Positions 21,201 to 27,514 of a DNA stretch of 27,514 nucleotides are shown here, one piece after another. The stretch spans positions 1-27,514 of the forward strand of contig CAAFXN010000115.1 of assembly GCA_900766775.1 (NCBI GenBank). The letters are read 5' to 3'. This stretch comes from Bacteroidales bacterium. Lineage in GTDB: Bacteria; Bacteroidota; Bacteroidia; Bacteroidales; Paludibacteraceae. Position 1 is the stretch's first letter. Every line of letters starts with the position of its first letter. The notes under the pieces were generated by a model that ran no database searches, had not been told where the DNA came from, and was given only the letters and a program-made list of their open reading frames with translations. A program made the position numbers and the translations under genes.

Positions 21201-21613
21201 GAAACTTCCTTCCTGCTGACGGTTACACCTATAAGAGCAACGTGATTAGCGGGGATGATTATCAAGCAATGGCTGCTGCTTTGGATGCCGTGAATACCGA
21301 TGCAACGGTAGCCAACCCTACGGTTACCAATACGGTGCTGACGGACAAGTTTGTGGAGGACGGCAGTTACTTGCGTTTGAGTTCGCTCACGGTGGGCTAC
21401 AGCCTCTCGCAACAATGGATAAAGAAAGCGCATATCTCGCAGTGCCGTATCTTCTTCTCGGCAAGCAACCTCTTCTGCGCTACCAAGTACTCGGGCGCTG
21501 ACCCTGAGGTGGATACCCGCTCTAAACTGAATCCGTTGGCTACGGGTATGGACTTTGCGCCGTTCCCCAAGAGCCGCACATTCAACTTCGGTATTAACTT
21601 GTCGTTTGAGTAA
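18233..21613 (+). CDS. SusC/RagA-family TonB-linked outer-membrane transporter
   Basis: This 1126-residue outer-membrane barrel imports glycan oligomers with its SusD partner, powered by TonB. Order: signal peptide ending near VSA (residue 25); a carboxypeptidase-D-like beta domain (ISGTVTDQTGETIISASVMVKGT, about 28-105); the plug with the hallmark LYIVDGMPV and DVLKDAAATAIYGAQGANG; then the 22-strand barrel ending in RTFNFGINLSFE with a terminal aromatic residue. There is no N-terminal STN domain, so it is not of the kind that signals to an anti-sigma factor. It is the first gene of the operon, followed by susD after 32 bases. The neighbouring pectinases suggest oligogalacturonide as cargo. 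No repeat insertion is present. Confidence 0.97.
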   Translation: MKLNSSVFRSVVLSLLLLCGVAVSARTISGTVTDQTGETIISASVMVKGTTIGTVTDFDGNYVLDVPDDAKVLVFSYIGLQTEEVNITGNVINVVLKENSEVLEEVVVTGYGTTKKRDLVTSVASVGADQLKDIPVTSAAEALQGKLAGVSVTTTEGSPDADVKIRVRGGTSLTQSSEPLYIVDGMPVSSIADIPNSDIESMDVLKDAAATAIYGAQGANGVIIITTKDVKTDGDKMQIRLDYTGYMGWRRVAKKYDMMDNEDYLRMQYEYAYMANRGSDEKMFSEFYKYYDPTSKAADKTHSWTLPQIIDYWNEQGQDDWQEVTFGGNHLNSNHNISVSGGIKAATFNFSYNRIDDESVMYGSNYSRNNLSLKTKFQPIKGLTISATVRYSNTNVLGAGTNPAEDSGSKGESRLRNATSFVPLHGVEVRLVDLEDDTDMGNLYNPIIAIDDNWKQKTDNKLTLGGYVEYKFLKHFKLRAELGYESRNVLQDRYYGATTSFARNGDGNAFAEAQGLGHIMSTNQYSSRLKETNTFEYAQKFVDNAHDFSLLIGEEQTINNGFLRTTYGYGFDPTMSGEECVNMLGLAKKSSANNYVNPTDNILSFFARANYNYMGRYYITGTFRADASTKFAKGNQWGYFPSVAIAWRMIDESWMEPAQDVMSNFKFRLSYGTVGNNNVDLGYLYFDYRATQNAYMQNMDNILTDGGSSKIAANSNLKWETTVTRDFGIDYGFFNERLSGALDLYWNTTNDLILRYSLAAGGYDYQFRNIGSTDNKGVEFSIRGVILDHKSKNLSYGLTVDANISYNHNTVVDLGGMDEYLVSGQCFSSYYAQAYEYKLTPGSMIGDVWGYKTDGWYTASDFASFNKSNRASYGWYNADGEKISTPLGEAYPGMAKIVDTNEDGVIDANDMVKIGNTMPVVNGGFNVGFHIGSDKWGKVDLAANFTYSIGNDVVNMTALDYTMVCSSTDHRNLLASNGYGKRYSMFDANGNFLPADGYTYKSNVISGDDYQAMAAALDAVNTDATVANPTVTNTVLTDKFVEDGSYLRLSSLTVGYSLSQQWIKKAHISQCRIFFSASNLFCATKYSGADPEVDTRSKLNPLATGMDFAPFPKSRTFNFGINLSFE

Positions 21614-21645
21614 ACAGTAACCTATCTAGAAACAACAATAGCATT

Positions 21646-23601
21646 ATGAAAGCAACAAAATATATAGTGATGGGATTGGCGGCGATGGTGTTCGCCGGTT
21701 GCTCCGACTTCTTCGACACCAACTCGCCATCCACATTGGATAAGAAAGCCGTTTTCTCTAACGAGGAGCGCACGGAGATGGCTATTTACGGCGTGTATGA
21801 GTTGTTTGGTGAGAATGACTCGTATCGTAACCGTATCGGGTGCGGCTTTGCCGGTCTGAATACGGATATAGAGTGGTCCACCTTCTCCACGAGTTCGGAT
21901 GTACAAAACCAGCAAGTAGTGTTGTATGGCATAACAACAGCCAACGGGAAAGTAGCCAACGGGAAGAAGTCCATTTGGTATTATCTCAACTCGATGGTAG
22001 AGCGCTGCAACAATATCATTGAGGGGATTGAAGAATATGGCGACCCTGCCAATAACGAGAAGATGCGCTACTTTTTGGGCGAGGCGTATTTCCTACGCTC
22101 GTTTGCTTATTTGGAGCAAGTGAAGATGTGGGGCGATGTGCCTGCACGCTTCACCTCTTTGGCGAGCAATGACGAGGGCGTGAACACCCCAAAGACCGAC
22201 CGCAATGTGATTTTCGAGCAACTGCGTATTGATTTGCTGAAAGCGGCGGAGTATTTGCCTTGGTCGCCGGAGTGCCCGGGTAAAGCCAATAACCACGTGG
22301 GTCGTGCTAACAAAGCGGCGGCATTGGCACTCTTGGCTCGTGCAGACCTGATGTATGCCGGCAAAGCAGTGCGTCCGACCACGCTGGATGACCCCAACGG
22401 CTATTCCGTGCGCTTCAACATTGAGTATGCGGAACTGCGCAAGCAGGTGTATCAAGAGGCATTGGAGGCTTGCGCAGAGATTATTAAGAATGAGAACTAC
22501 AAACTGGCAGATAACTTTGCAGAACCTTTCCAACAGATATGCTCGGACAATACTTCGTATAAGGAGATGGAGCATATTTGGGTGATGCCTTTTGCCGATG
22601 GTGCCCGTGGGCAGATACTGAACTATAACTCACCGAAGATTTCATCGGATATGCAGAGTGTGTTGCCGGGTCATCTGCACGGCTACGGCGGTGGTTCATC
22701 GGGAGGCAATGTGTGCGTATCGCCGAAGTTGGTGTATGCGTTTGACAAGAACGACAAACGCCGCGAGGTAACCTATTTCTTGGGACAATGGATGTATGAC
22801 AACGGTAGCGGCGAGAGCAGCGATGACACCACGCGTATGTATCTCTTCCCCGGTATTGCCCCGCAGGCTCTGCGTCTGTATCAGAAGCATACGCAAGCAA
22901 ACAACTTCTACTTAGGCAAGTATCGCTATGAATGGATGGGCGGACGTGAGCACACGAGCACGGACGATGGTGTGGATTTCCCTGTGCTGCGCTATGCAGA
23001 TGTGTTGCTGATGTTTGCCGAGGCGGCTATTGGCGGTGTAGGCAGCGATGTACCTGCTAACAATACAGGACTTGACCCGCTGGCACAATTCAACAAGGTG
23101 CGTACGCGTGCGGGTGTTGCTCCCAAGGCTGCGCTCGATATGGAAACGATAATGCAGGAGCGTGCGTTTGAGTTGTGCGGCGAGTATGTGCGCAAGTACG
23201 ACCTAATGCGCTGGGGGTGCCTGAAAGAGAAGATGATGGAGACGGAGCAATACATCCGTCAGATGGCAGCAGACGGGACGCGCCACCAGATGAATATCGG
23301 CGATACGATTTTCTACAAATATACTTTCGACGCCACTCTCGGACCTAATGGCGGTTGGAAGATGGATAGTGTGTATGGTTTGGCGGTAGGTGAGACCACA
23401 CGTCCCGCATACGCGACCAAAGCCAACGGCTGGCAGGCAAAGGATATCTTCAACAGCGATTCCAAAGGATATGTGTTGGGAGCAAGCCAGTATCCTATCT
23501 ATACCTCGGAGGAACAGTTGGAGAGCCGCCAATACTGGCCTATCTTCAAAGATGTTGTCGCTACCTCTAATGGTACACTTTGGAACAACTACGGCTATTG
23601 A
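21646..23601 (+). CDS. SusD/RagB-family glycan-binding lipoprotein
   Basis: SusD proteins are surface lipoproteins that form a lid on SusC and capture the substrate. The lipobox ends at Cys19 (VFAGC) and is followed by SDFFD, matching the Bacteroidota surface-export signal. Hallmarks: YFLRSFAYLEQVKMWGDVP, RANKAAALALLARADLM (TPR-like helices), FPVLRYADVLLMFAEAA, and ERAFELCGEYVRKYDLMRWG. At 651 residues it is somewhat longer than the 500-600 typical of the family, from an enlarged middle region. It lies between susC and the pectate lyase and is co-transcribed with them. Confidence 0.96.
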   Translation: MKATKYIVMGLAAMVFAGCSDFFDTNSPSTLDKKAVFSNEERTEMAIYGVYELFGENDSYRNRIGCGFAGLNTDIEWSTFSTSSDVQNQQVVLYGITTANGKVANGKKSIWYYLNSMVERCNNIIEGIEEYGDPANNEKMRYFLGEAYFLRSFAYLEQVKMWGDVPARFTSLASNDEGVNTPKTDRNVIFEQLRIDLLKAAEYLPWSPECPGKANNHVGRANKAAALALLARADLMYAGKAVRPTTLDDPNGYSVRFNIEYAELRKQVYQEALEACAEIIKNENYKLADNFAEPFQQICSDNTSYKEMEHIWVMPFADGARGQILNYNSPKISSDMQSVLPGHLHGYGGGSSGGNVCVSPKLVYAFDKNDKRREVTYFLGQWMYDNGSGESSDDTTRMYLFPGIAPQALRLYQKHTQANNFYLGKYRYEWMGGREHTSTDDGVDFPVLRYADVLLMFAEAAIGGVGSDVPANNTGLDPLAQFNKVRTRAGVAPKAALDMETIMQERAFELCGEYVRKYDLMRWGCLKEKMMETEQYIRQMAADGTRHQMNIGDTIFYKYTFDATLGPNGGWKMDSVYGLAVGETTRPAYATKANGWQAKDIFNSDSKGYVLGASQYPIYTSEEQLESRQYWPIFKDVVATSNGTLWNNYGY

Positions 23602-23612
23602 TTGAAGGCAAG

Positions 23613-25055
23613 ATGAAAGCATTGAGGATGAGTATAGTACCTTTCCTGTTGGCTATGCTAACGGCATGCGGCGGCGAAACGGAAGTGAACGACGAGCCGC
23701 GTACCGATAGCGAGTTAGTGCAGGCATGCCAATGGATTCAAGGCGGCGGCAAGGGCACTACCGGCGGCAAGGGCGGCACGGTGTATGTGGTCTCTACGTT
23801 GGAGGACGCTATCAACCCAGAGGATAACAAGCCTGAGTCGGGTACACTCCGTGCCGCAGTGGAAGCCGGCGGGGCACGCACCATTCTCTTTGCAGTCTCG
23901 GGCACGATACACTTACAAAAAGAACTGGATATTCGCAACGGCAACCTGACGATTGCGGGGCAGTCGGCACCCGGGGACGGGATTTGTATCGCGGGCTATC
24001 CTGTGTGCGTGAAGGGCGCAAGCAATGTGATTATTCGATTTCTGCGTTTCCGCATGGGCGATGAGGCGAAAGTGGAAGGCGACGCTTTGTCGGTGTATGA
24101 CGCACGAAACGTGGTGATAGACCACTGCTCGTTCTCGTGGAGCACGGATGAGTGCGTGTCGTGCTATGGCAATACGGATTTCACGCTGCAATACTGCTTC
24201 ATCACAGAGTCGTTGCGCAACTCGGTGCACGGCAAGGGCAGGCACGGCTACGGCGGGATATGGGGTGGCACGAATGCCACATTCCATCATAACCTGCTGG
24301 CGCACCACGACTCGCGTAACCCGCGGTTTGACCACTACTATGTGAACCAGACTTGCTTCGGGCCGATAGATTATGTGAACAACGTGGTGTACAACTGGGG
24401 CGGCAACTCCACCTACGGCGGCGAGGGCGTGAAGCAGGCGCGGCAAATCAACATGGTGAACAATTACTACAAGCCCGGTCCTGCGACCTCTAAGAAGGAG
24501 CGTCTGCTTGACCCGACGGTGAGTTGCGGTTATTGCGCGGAGAAAGGAACGGTGGTACCCGGGAAGTTCTTCTTGCAAGGCAACTATATGTATGGTTCTG
24601 AAAAGGTAACTGCTGACAACTGGCAGGGGAGTACGGTGCAGACTGAGGCGGTGAAAGCCGCTTTGCGCTGGACGGAGGGATTGACTCTGCTGAGCACGGA
24701 GGAGAGTGCGGAGCAAGCCTTCGAGACCGTGTTGGCAAAGGCGGGTTGCTCGCTTCGCCGCGATGCGATAGACACGCGTATTGCCGAGGAAGTGCGTACA
24801 GGGACGGCTACCTGCAAAGGGTCTAACGGCTCTACGGGCGGACTGATTGATACACAGGCGGACGCAGGTGGTTGGCCCGCGCTGCAAACAGGAGAGGCGC
24901 AGAAAGATACAGACCGAGACGGCATACCCGATGCGTGGGAAGAAGCGCACGGACTGAACCCGCTGTCGAATGCAGACGGCAAAATGGAGACGCTGGTGAG
25001 CGGATATAGCAACTTGGACGTTTATTTGAACGATATTGTAAAACACTTATATTGA
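23613..25055 (+). CDS. Surface pectate lyase, polysaccharide lyase family 1
   Basis: The enzyme should cleave homogalacturonan by beta-elimination. Its start is ATG 23613, 11 bases after susD; the longer TTG start at 23,580 would spoil the lipoprotein signal. The signal ends at Cys19 (LLAMLTAC) followed by GGETEVND, an acidic export tag, so surface location is likely. The parallel beta-helix core shows TLRAAVEAGGARTILFAVSG, NVIIRFLRFRMGD, VVIDHCSFSWSTDE (calcium and substrate region) and NPRFDHYYVNQT with the likely catalytic Arg. Near the C-terminus DTDRDGIPDAWE is a calcium-binding thrombospondin-3/EF-hand-like motif common in Bacteroidota PL1 enzymes. 480 residues. Confidence 0.93.
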   Translation: MKALRMSIVPFLLAMLTACGGETEVNDEPRTDSELVQACQWIQGGGKGTTGGKGGTVYVVSTLEDAINPEDNKPESGTLRAAVEAGGARTILFAVSGTIHLQKELDIRNGNLTIAGQSAPGDGICIAGYPVCVKGASNVIIRFLRFRMGDEAKVEGDALSVYDARNVVIDHCSFSWSTDECVSCYGNTDFTLQYCFITESLRNSVHGKGRHGYGGIWGGTNATFHHNLLAHHDSRNPRFDHYYVNQTCFGPIDYVNNVVYNWGGNSTYGGEGVKQARQINMVNNYYKPGPATSKKERLLDPTVSCGYCAEKGTVVPGKFFLQGNYMYGSEKVTADNWQGSTVQTEAVKAALRWTEGLTLLSTEESAEQAFETVLAKAGCSLRRDAIDTRIAEEVRTGTATCKGSNGSTGGLIDTQADAGGWPALQTGEAQKDTDRDGIPDAWEEAHGLNPLSNADGKMETLVSGYSNLDVYLNDIVKHLY

Positions 25056-25062
25056 TACTATT

Positions 25063-26556
25063 ATGAAGGACATTCGGATTTGGGCGTTGGCTGGCTTGAC
25101 ATTGTTGGTAAGCACCACCTTGTCGGCAGCGGGGTATGAGCGGTACTATACCAATCTGCCGTTTGAGATGGAGCAGGTGGAGGCGGTGGTGATTCCCGAC
25201 TATACGATTACGCTGACAGAGTTTGGGGCTGTCGGCGATGGGGAAACGTTGTGCACGGAGGCGTTTGCGAAAGCCATCAAACACTTGCAGAAGCAGGGCG
25301 GCGGACATCTGATTGTGCCCGAGGGCGTGTGGCTGACGGGTCCTATCCAGTTGCGCAGCAACATCGACCTGCACCTGAATGCGGGTGCGGTGGTGCGTTT
25401 CTCGCCCAATCGTGAGCTCTATGTGCAACCTTCGGACACGCTGCGCGACGGAAGCAAGAAGTGCTACGCGCTGCTGCGTGCAAGCAAGTGCGAGAACATC
25501 GCCATCACGGGGCAAGGCACGCTGGACGGGCAAGGTATCTACTGGCGACCGGTGAAGTCGGAGAAGGTGGATGAAGAACAATGGAACGAGTTGCTGGCGA
25601 TGGGCGGCGTGGTAAAACCCAACGGCAAGACGAAGAACATATGGTATCCGTTCAACCTGAAGAAGGAATATGGTGTACCGAATATCGCGTCCGACCCCAT
25701 CACGCAAGAGAAGATGCGTCCGCACTTAGTGAACATCACCGACTCGAAGAACGTGCTGATAGAGGGCGTGCGACTGCTGAACTCACCGAAGTTTCATCTT
25801 GTGCCTACTCGCGTGCAGAACCTGATTATCGACGGGGTGAATATCCGTTGCCCGCATTGGGCGCAGAACGGCGATGCGATGGACCCGGGCAATGTGCAGG
25901 TAGCACTGATAGTGAACTGCAATATCGCCTGCGGTGATGACGGTATTTGCATGAAAGGCGGCGTGGGTCAGAAAGGTGTGGAGGCAGGTCCGCAACGGGA
26001 TTTTCTCATCATGAACGATACGGTGTATCATGCGCATGGCGGCTTTGTGATTGGTTCGGAGTTCTCCAGCGGCATGCAACGATTGGTAGTGCGCAACTGC
26101 ATGTTCGACGGCACGGATATAGGTCTTCGTATGAAGTCGGCACCCGGGCGGGGAGGCTGGTGCGAGGATATCTATTGCAGCGACATCGTGATGAAGAACA
26201 TCAAAGACGCGGCTATTTATTTCGAGAGCGGGTATGCCGATAGGGGTGCGGGTGTGAGCGCGACCGACAAAGACAACAAAGAGGCGTTCTTCCCCGACTG
26301 GAGCCATTTCACCTTCAAGAACATCACCTGCGTGGGTGCGAAGACGGCGGTGGAGATAACCGGCATGAAGGGCAAACCCGTGCATGACCTGCTGTTTGAG
26401 GATGTTACGATACTGAATGCGAAGAACGCGCTCAAACTGAAATTCGCGGAGAACTTGACCTTCAAGGGCTGCACCATCCGCGCGAGAAACAGCAACGAGA
26501 CGGAGCGCTGCAAGAACATCCTCTACAACGGCAAAGACCTGCTGGCGGAGGAATAA
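25063..26556 (+). CDS. Glycoside hydrolase family 28 polygalacturonase
   Basis: GH28 enzymes hydrolyse alpha-1,4-galacturonic acid linkages by inversion. The 497-residue protein has a type I signal peptide (cleavage near LSAA-GYERYY), so it is probably periplasmic, then a pectate-lyase-like segment (FGAVGDG) and the right-handed beta-helix. Catalytic positions: Asp271 in NGDAMDP, Asp292/Asp293 in CGDDGICMK, His325 in AHGGFVIGSE, and Arg356/Lys358 in LRMKS. It starts 7 bases after the lyase stop, so it is translationally close. It would act on oligomers brought in by SusCD; exo-acting use is likely but cannot be proven here. Confidence 0.95.
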   Translation: MKDIRIWALAGLTLLVSTTLSAAGYERYYTNLPFEMEQVEAVVIPDYTITLTEFGAVGDGETLCTEAFAKAIKHLQKQGGGHLIVPEGVWLTGPIQLRSNIDLHLNAGAVVRFSPNRELYVQPSDTLRDGSKKCYALLRASKCENIAITGQGTLDGQGIYWRPVKSEKVDEEQWNELLAMGGVVKPNGKTKNIWYPFNLKKEYGVPNIASDPITQEKMRPHLVNITDSKNVLIEGVRLLNSPKFHLVPTRVQNLIIDGVNIRCPHWAQNGDAMDPGNVQVALIVNCNIACGDDGICMKGGVGQKGVEAGPQRDFLIMNDTVYHAHGGFVIGSEFSSGMQRLVVRNCMFDGTDIGLRMKSAPGRGGWCEDIYCSDIVMKNIKDAAIYFESGYADRGAGVSATDKDNKEAFFPDWSHFTFKNITCVGAKTAVEITGMKGKPVHDLLFEDVTILNAKNALKLKFAENLTFKGCTIRARNSNETERCKNILYNGKDLLAEE

Positions 26557-26620
26557 TCCCTCCTCTGCTCCACAAGCACGGAAACAAAAGAAATACAATA
26601 AACTAAATACATTTACAATT

Positions 26621-27307
26621 ATGAGAAAGATTTTCTTTTTGGCAGCCGCAATGCTGGCTGCGGTAACGGTTAGTGCACAGCGCATTGAGTTCACAGAGGT
26701 AATAGCCGTTGATGCTTTCGGCGCAAGCAAGACATTTAGCAATGGTGATGTAGAGTTGACTATTGACAATCGCTATGGCAAAATGCAAGTGGATGCCAAC
26801 AAGACCAAGTTTGGTACTTCGACAGCAGATATGTGGCAAAGTACCAATCGTCTGAAAACCGGCGGTATGTCTTCTGTTACCGAGGGGCAAGAGTTGGGTA
26901 TGACATTGTATGTGCCCAGTGCAGGTGTGGTAAAGATTTATGCTCGCTCAGGTTCTTCTTCCGCAACTCGCGCTATTGTATTGATACAGAACGATGTAGA
27001 AGTACTGAATCATGCCTTTAACGATAATGTTGATGCTGTTATAGACGGAGATGTAAAGATATTCCCCGTCTTCACTTCGGAGAAAGTGTCGGAAGGTGAG
27101 ATTGAGATTCAGTTCGGCAAAGTGCCCGAAGGTGAGAGCGGTAGCAATGGCGGAATGTACATCTACGCAATTGAGTTTGTATCTGAGGGACAAGGTATCC
27201 ATGACGCGATGATGGCTCCGGAGGCAAAGAAAGTGATGGAGAACGGGCAGATGATTATCGTTCGCGACGGCGTGAAGTACAATGCACTGGGAACGGTAGT
27301 GGAGTAA
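26621..27307 (+). CDS. Small secreted beta-rich protein of the pectin locus, function unknown
   Basis: This 228-residue protein has a type I signal peptide ending VTVSAQ. The mature part alternates short strands (VELTIDNR, GMTLYVPSAGVVKIYARSG, AIVLIQND, EIEIQFGK, MYIYAIEFVS), consistent with a jelly-roll or carbohydrate-binding fold, though I recognise no named family. The tail MENGQMIIVRDGVKYNALG resembles short C-terminal segments of Bacteroidales proteins ending in a type IX-like sorting region. It is the last gene before the terminator and 64 bases after the polygalacturonase, in an A-rich leader. A pectin-binding role is an inference from context only. Confidence 0.7.
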   Translation: MRKIFFLAAAMLAAVTVSAQRIEFTEVIAVDAFGASKTFSNGDVELTIDNRYGKMQVDANKTKFGTSTADMWQSTNRLKTGGMSSVTEGQELGMTLYVPSAGVVKIYARSGSSSATRAIVLIQNDVEVLNHAFNDNVDAVIDGDVKIFPVFTSEKVSEGEIEIQFGKVPEGESGSNGGMYIYAIEFVSEGQGIHDAMMAPEAKKVMENGQMIIVRDGVKYNALGTVVE

Positions 27308-27338
27308 AGACTCCGTATTCACAGCCATAACAGTATGA

Positions 27339-27374
27339 GACCGATTAGCCGAAATGGTTAATCGGTCTTTTCTT
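27339..27374 (+). terminator. Rho-independent terminator of the pectin locus
   Basis: The stem pairs GACCGATTAGCC (27,339-27,350) with GGTTAATCGGTC (27,356-27,367), 12 pairs with one G-T, around the loop GAAAT, followed by TTTTCTT. It lies 31 bases after the last stop codon and would end the operon begun at 18,165. Confidence 0.88.
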
Positions 27375-27398
27375 GTAGGCTTTGAGGCAGCAGAGAGG

Positions 27399-27486
27399 CG
27401 GCTCAGTGTCTCGGTAAGCCCTCGAAATCCCCTCGGGAATCACTAACTAATCACTAACTAATCGTTAACTAATCGTTAACTCTTGT
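27399..27486. repeat. 11-base tandem array at the right edge
   Basis: Eight 11-base units can be laid out from 27,399: CTCGGTAAGCC, CTCGAAATCCC and CTCGGGAATCA (from 27,410), then CTAACTAATCA, CTAACTAATCG, TTAACTAATCG and a decayed end. The first units resemble those at 17,951-17,972 in the same orientation, so similar arrays bracket the pectin locus. The remaining bases to 27,514 hold no gene I can see. Confidence 0.75.
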
Positions 27487-27514
27487 CAGGGATGATTATC
27501 GGCTGGTTGAATCG

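Overview
The window is chromosomal DNA from a member of the Bacteroidales. The evidence is a SusC/SusD pair, promoters of the Bacteroidota type (TTTG, about 20 bases, TAnnTTTG), lipoproteins with a Cys-acidic start, a DUF6913-type protein, C-terminal tails resembling type IX secretion sorting signals, and A-rich leaders without clear Shine-Dalgarno sequences. I cannot place it to genus. All genes are on the + strand.

Bases 1-17,918 hold housekeeping genes: an RNase R-like gene that seems to lack its N-terminal domains, glyA, a secreted endonuclease/exonuclease/phosphatase-fold nuclease, ligA, a DUF6913 protein, dapA, dxs, trkA, trkH, an SGNH hydrolase with an MBOAT acyltransferase (probable polysaccharide O-acetylation pair), and coaE. 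Several are tightly packed or overlapping (nuclease/ligA, DUF6913/dapA, dxs/trkA). Bases 18,136-27,374 are a pectin-utilisation locus: promoter, susC, susD, surface pectate lyase (PL1), GH28 polygalacturonase, a small secreted protein, and a strong terminator. SusC/SusD would import oligogalacturonides released by the lyase, and the GH28 enzyme would trim them in the periplasm.

The striking feature is a dense set of short repeat elements, many lying in frame inside conserved genes. Eight of the twelve genes before base 17,919 (rnr, the nuclease, ligA, DUF6913, dxs at four sites, SGNH, MBOAT, coaE) carry them, and dapA has a repeat-built N-terminus. Families: (i) a 48-base core flanked by inverted heptanucleotide arrays, read in the same frame in dxs, SGNH and MBOAT; (ii) a 28-base palindrome in ligA, dxs and DUF6913, open in all six frames; (iii) a 16-base tandem unit, also open in six frames, in rnr, the nuclease, DUF6913 and the trkA-trkH gap; (iv) GC-rich palindromes in dxs, with a related fragment in rnr, and a separate palindrome in coaE. 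Heptads inside genes avoid in-frame stops exactly at the unit that falls in coding phase. The 7- and 11-base arrays between genes are instead mostly rich in stop codons. The pectin locus has no such insertions. The system resembles Rickettsia palindromic elements and cyanobacterial heptanucleotide STRR repeats in concept, but I cannot tie it to a described family from sequence alone.

Non-genic stretches longer than 150 bases are 1,602-1,810, 11,965-12,125, 13,635-13,850, 17,919-18,232 and 27,308-27,514. All consist largely of repeat arrays plus the regulatory sites listed. I saw no tRNA, rRNA, CRISPR array or transposase gene.
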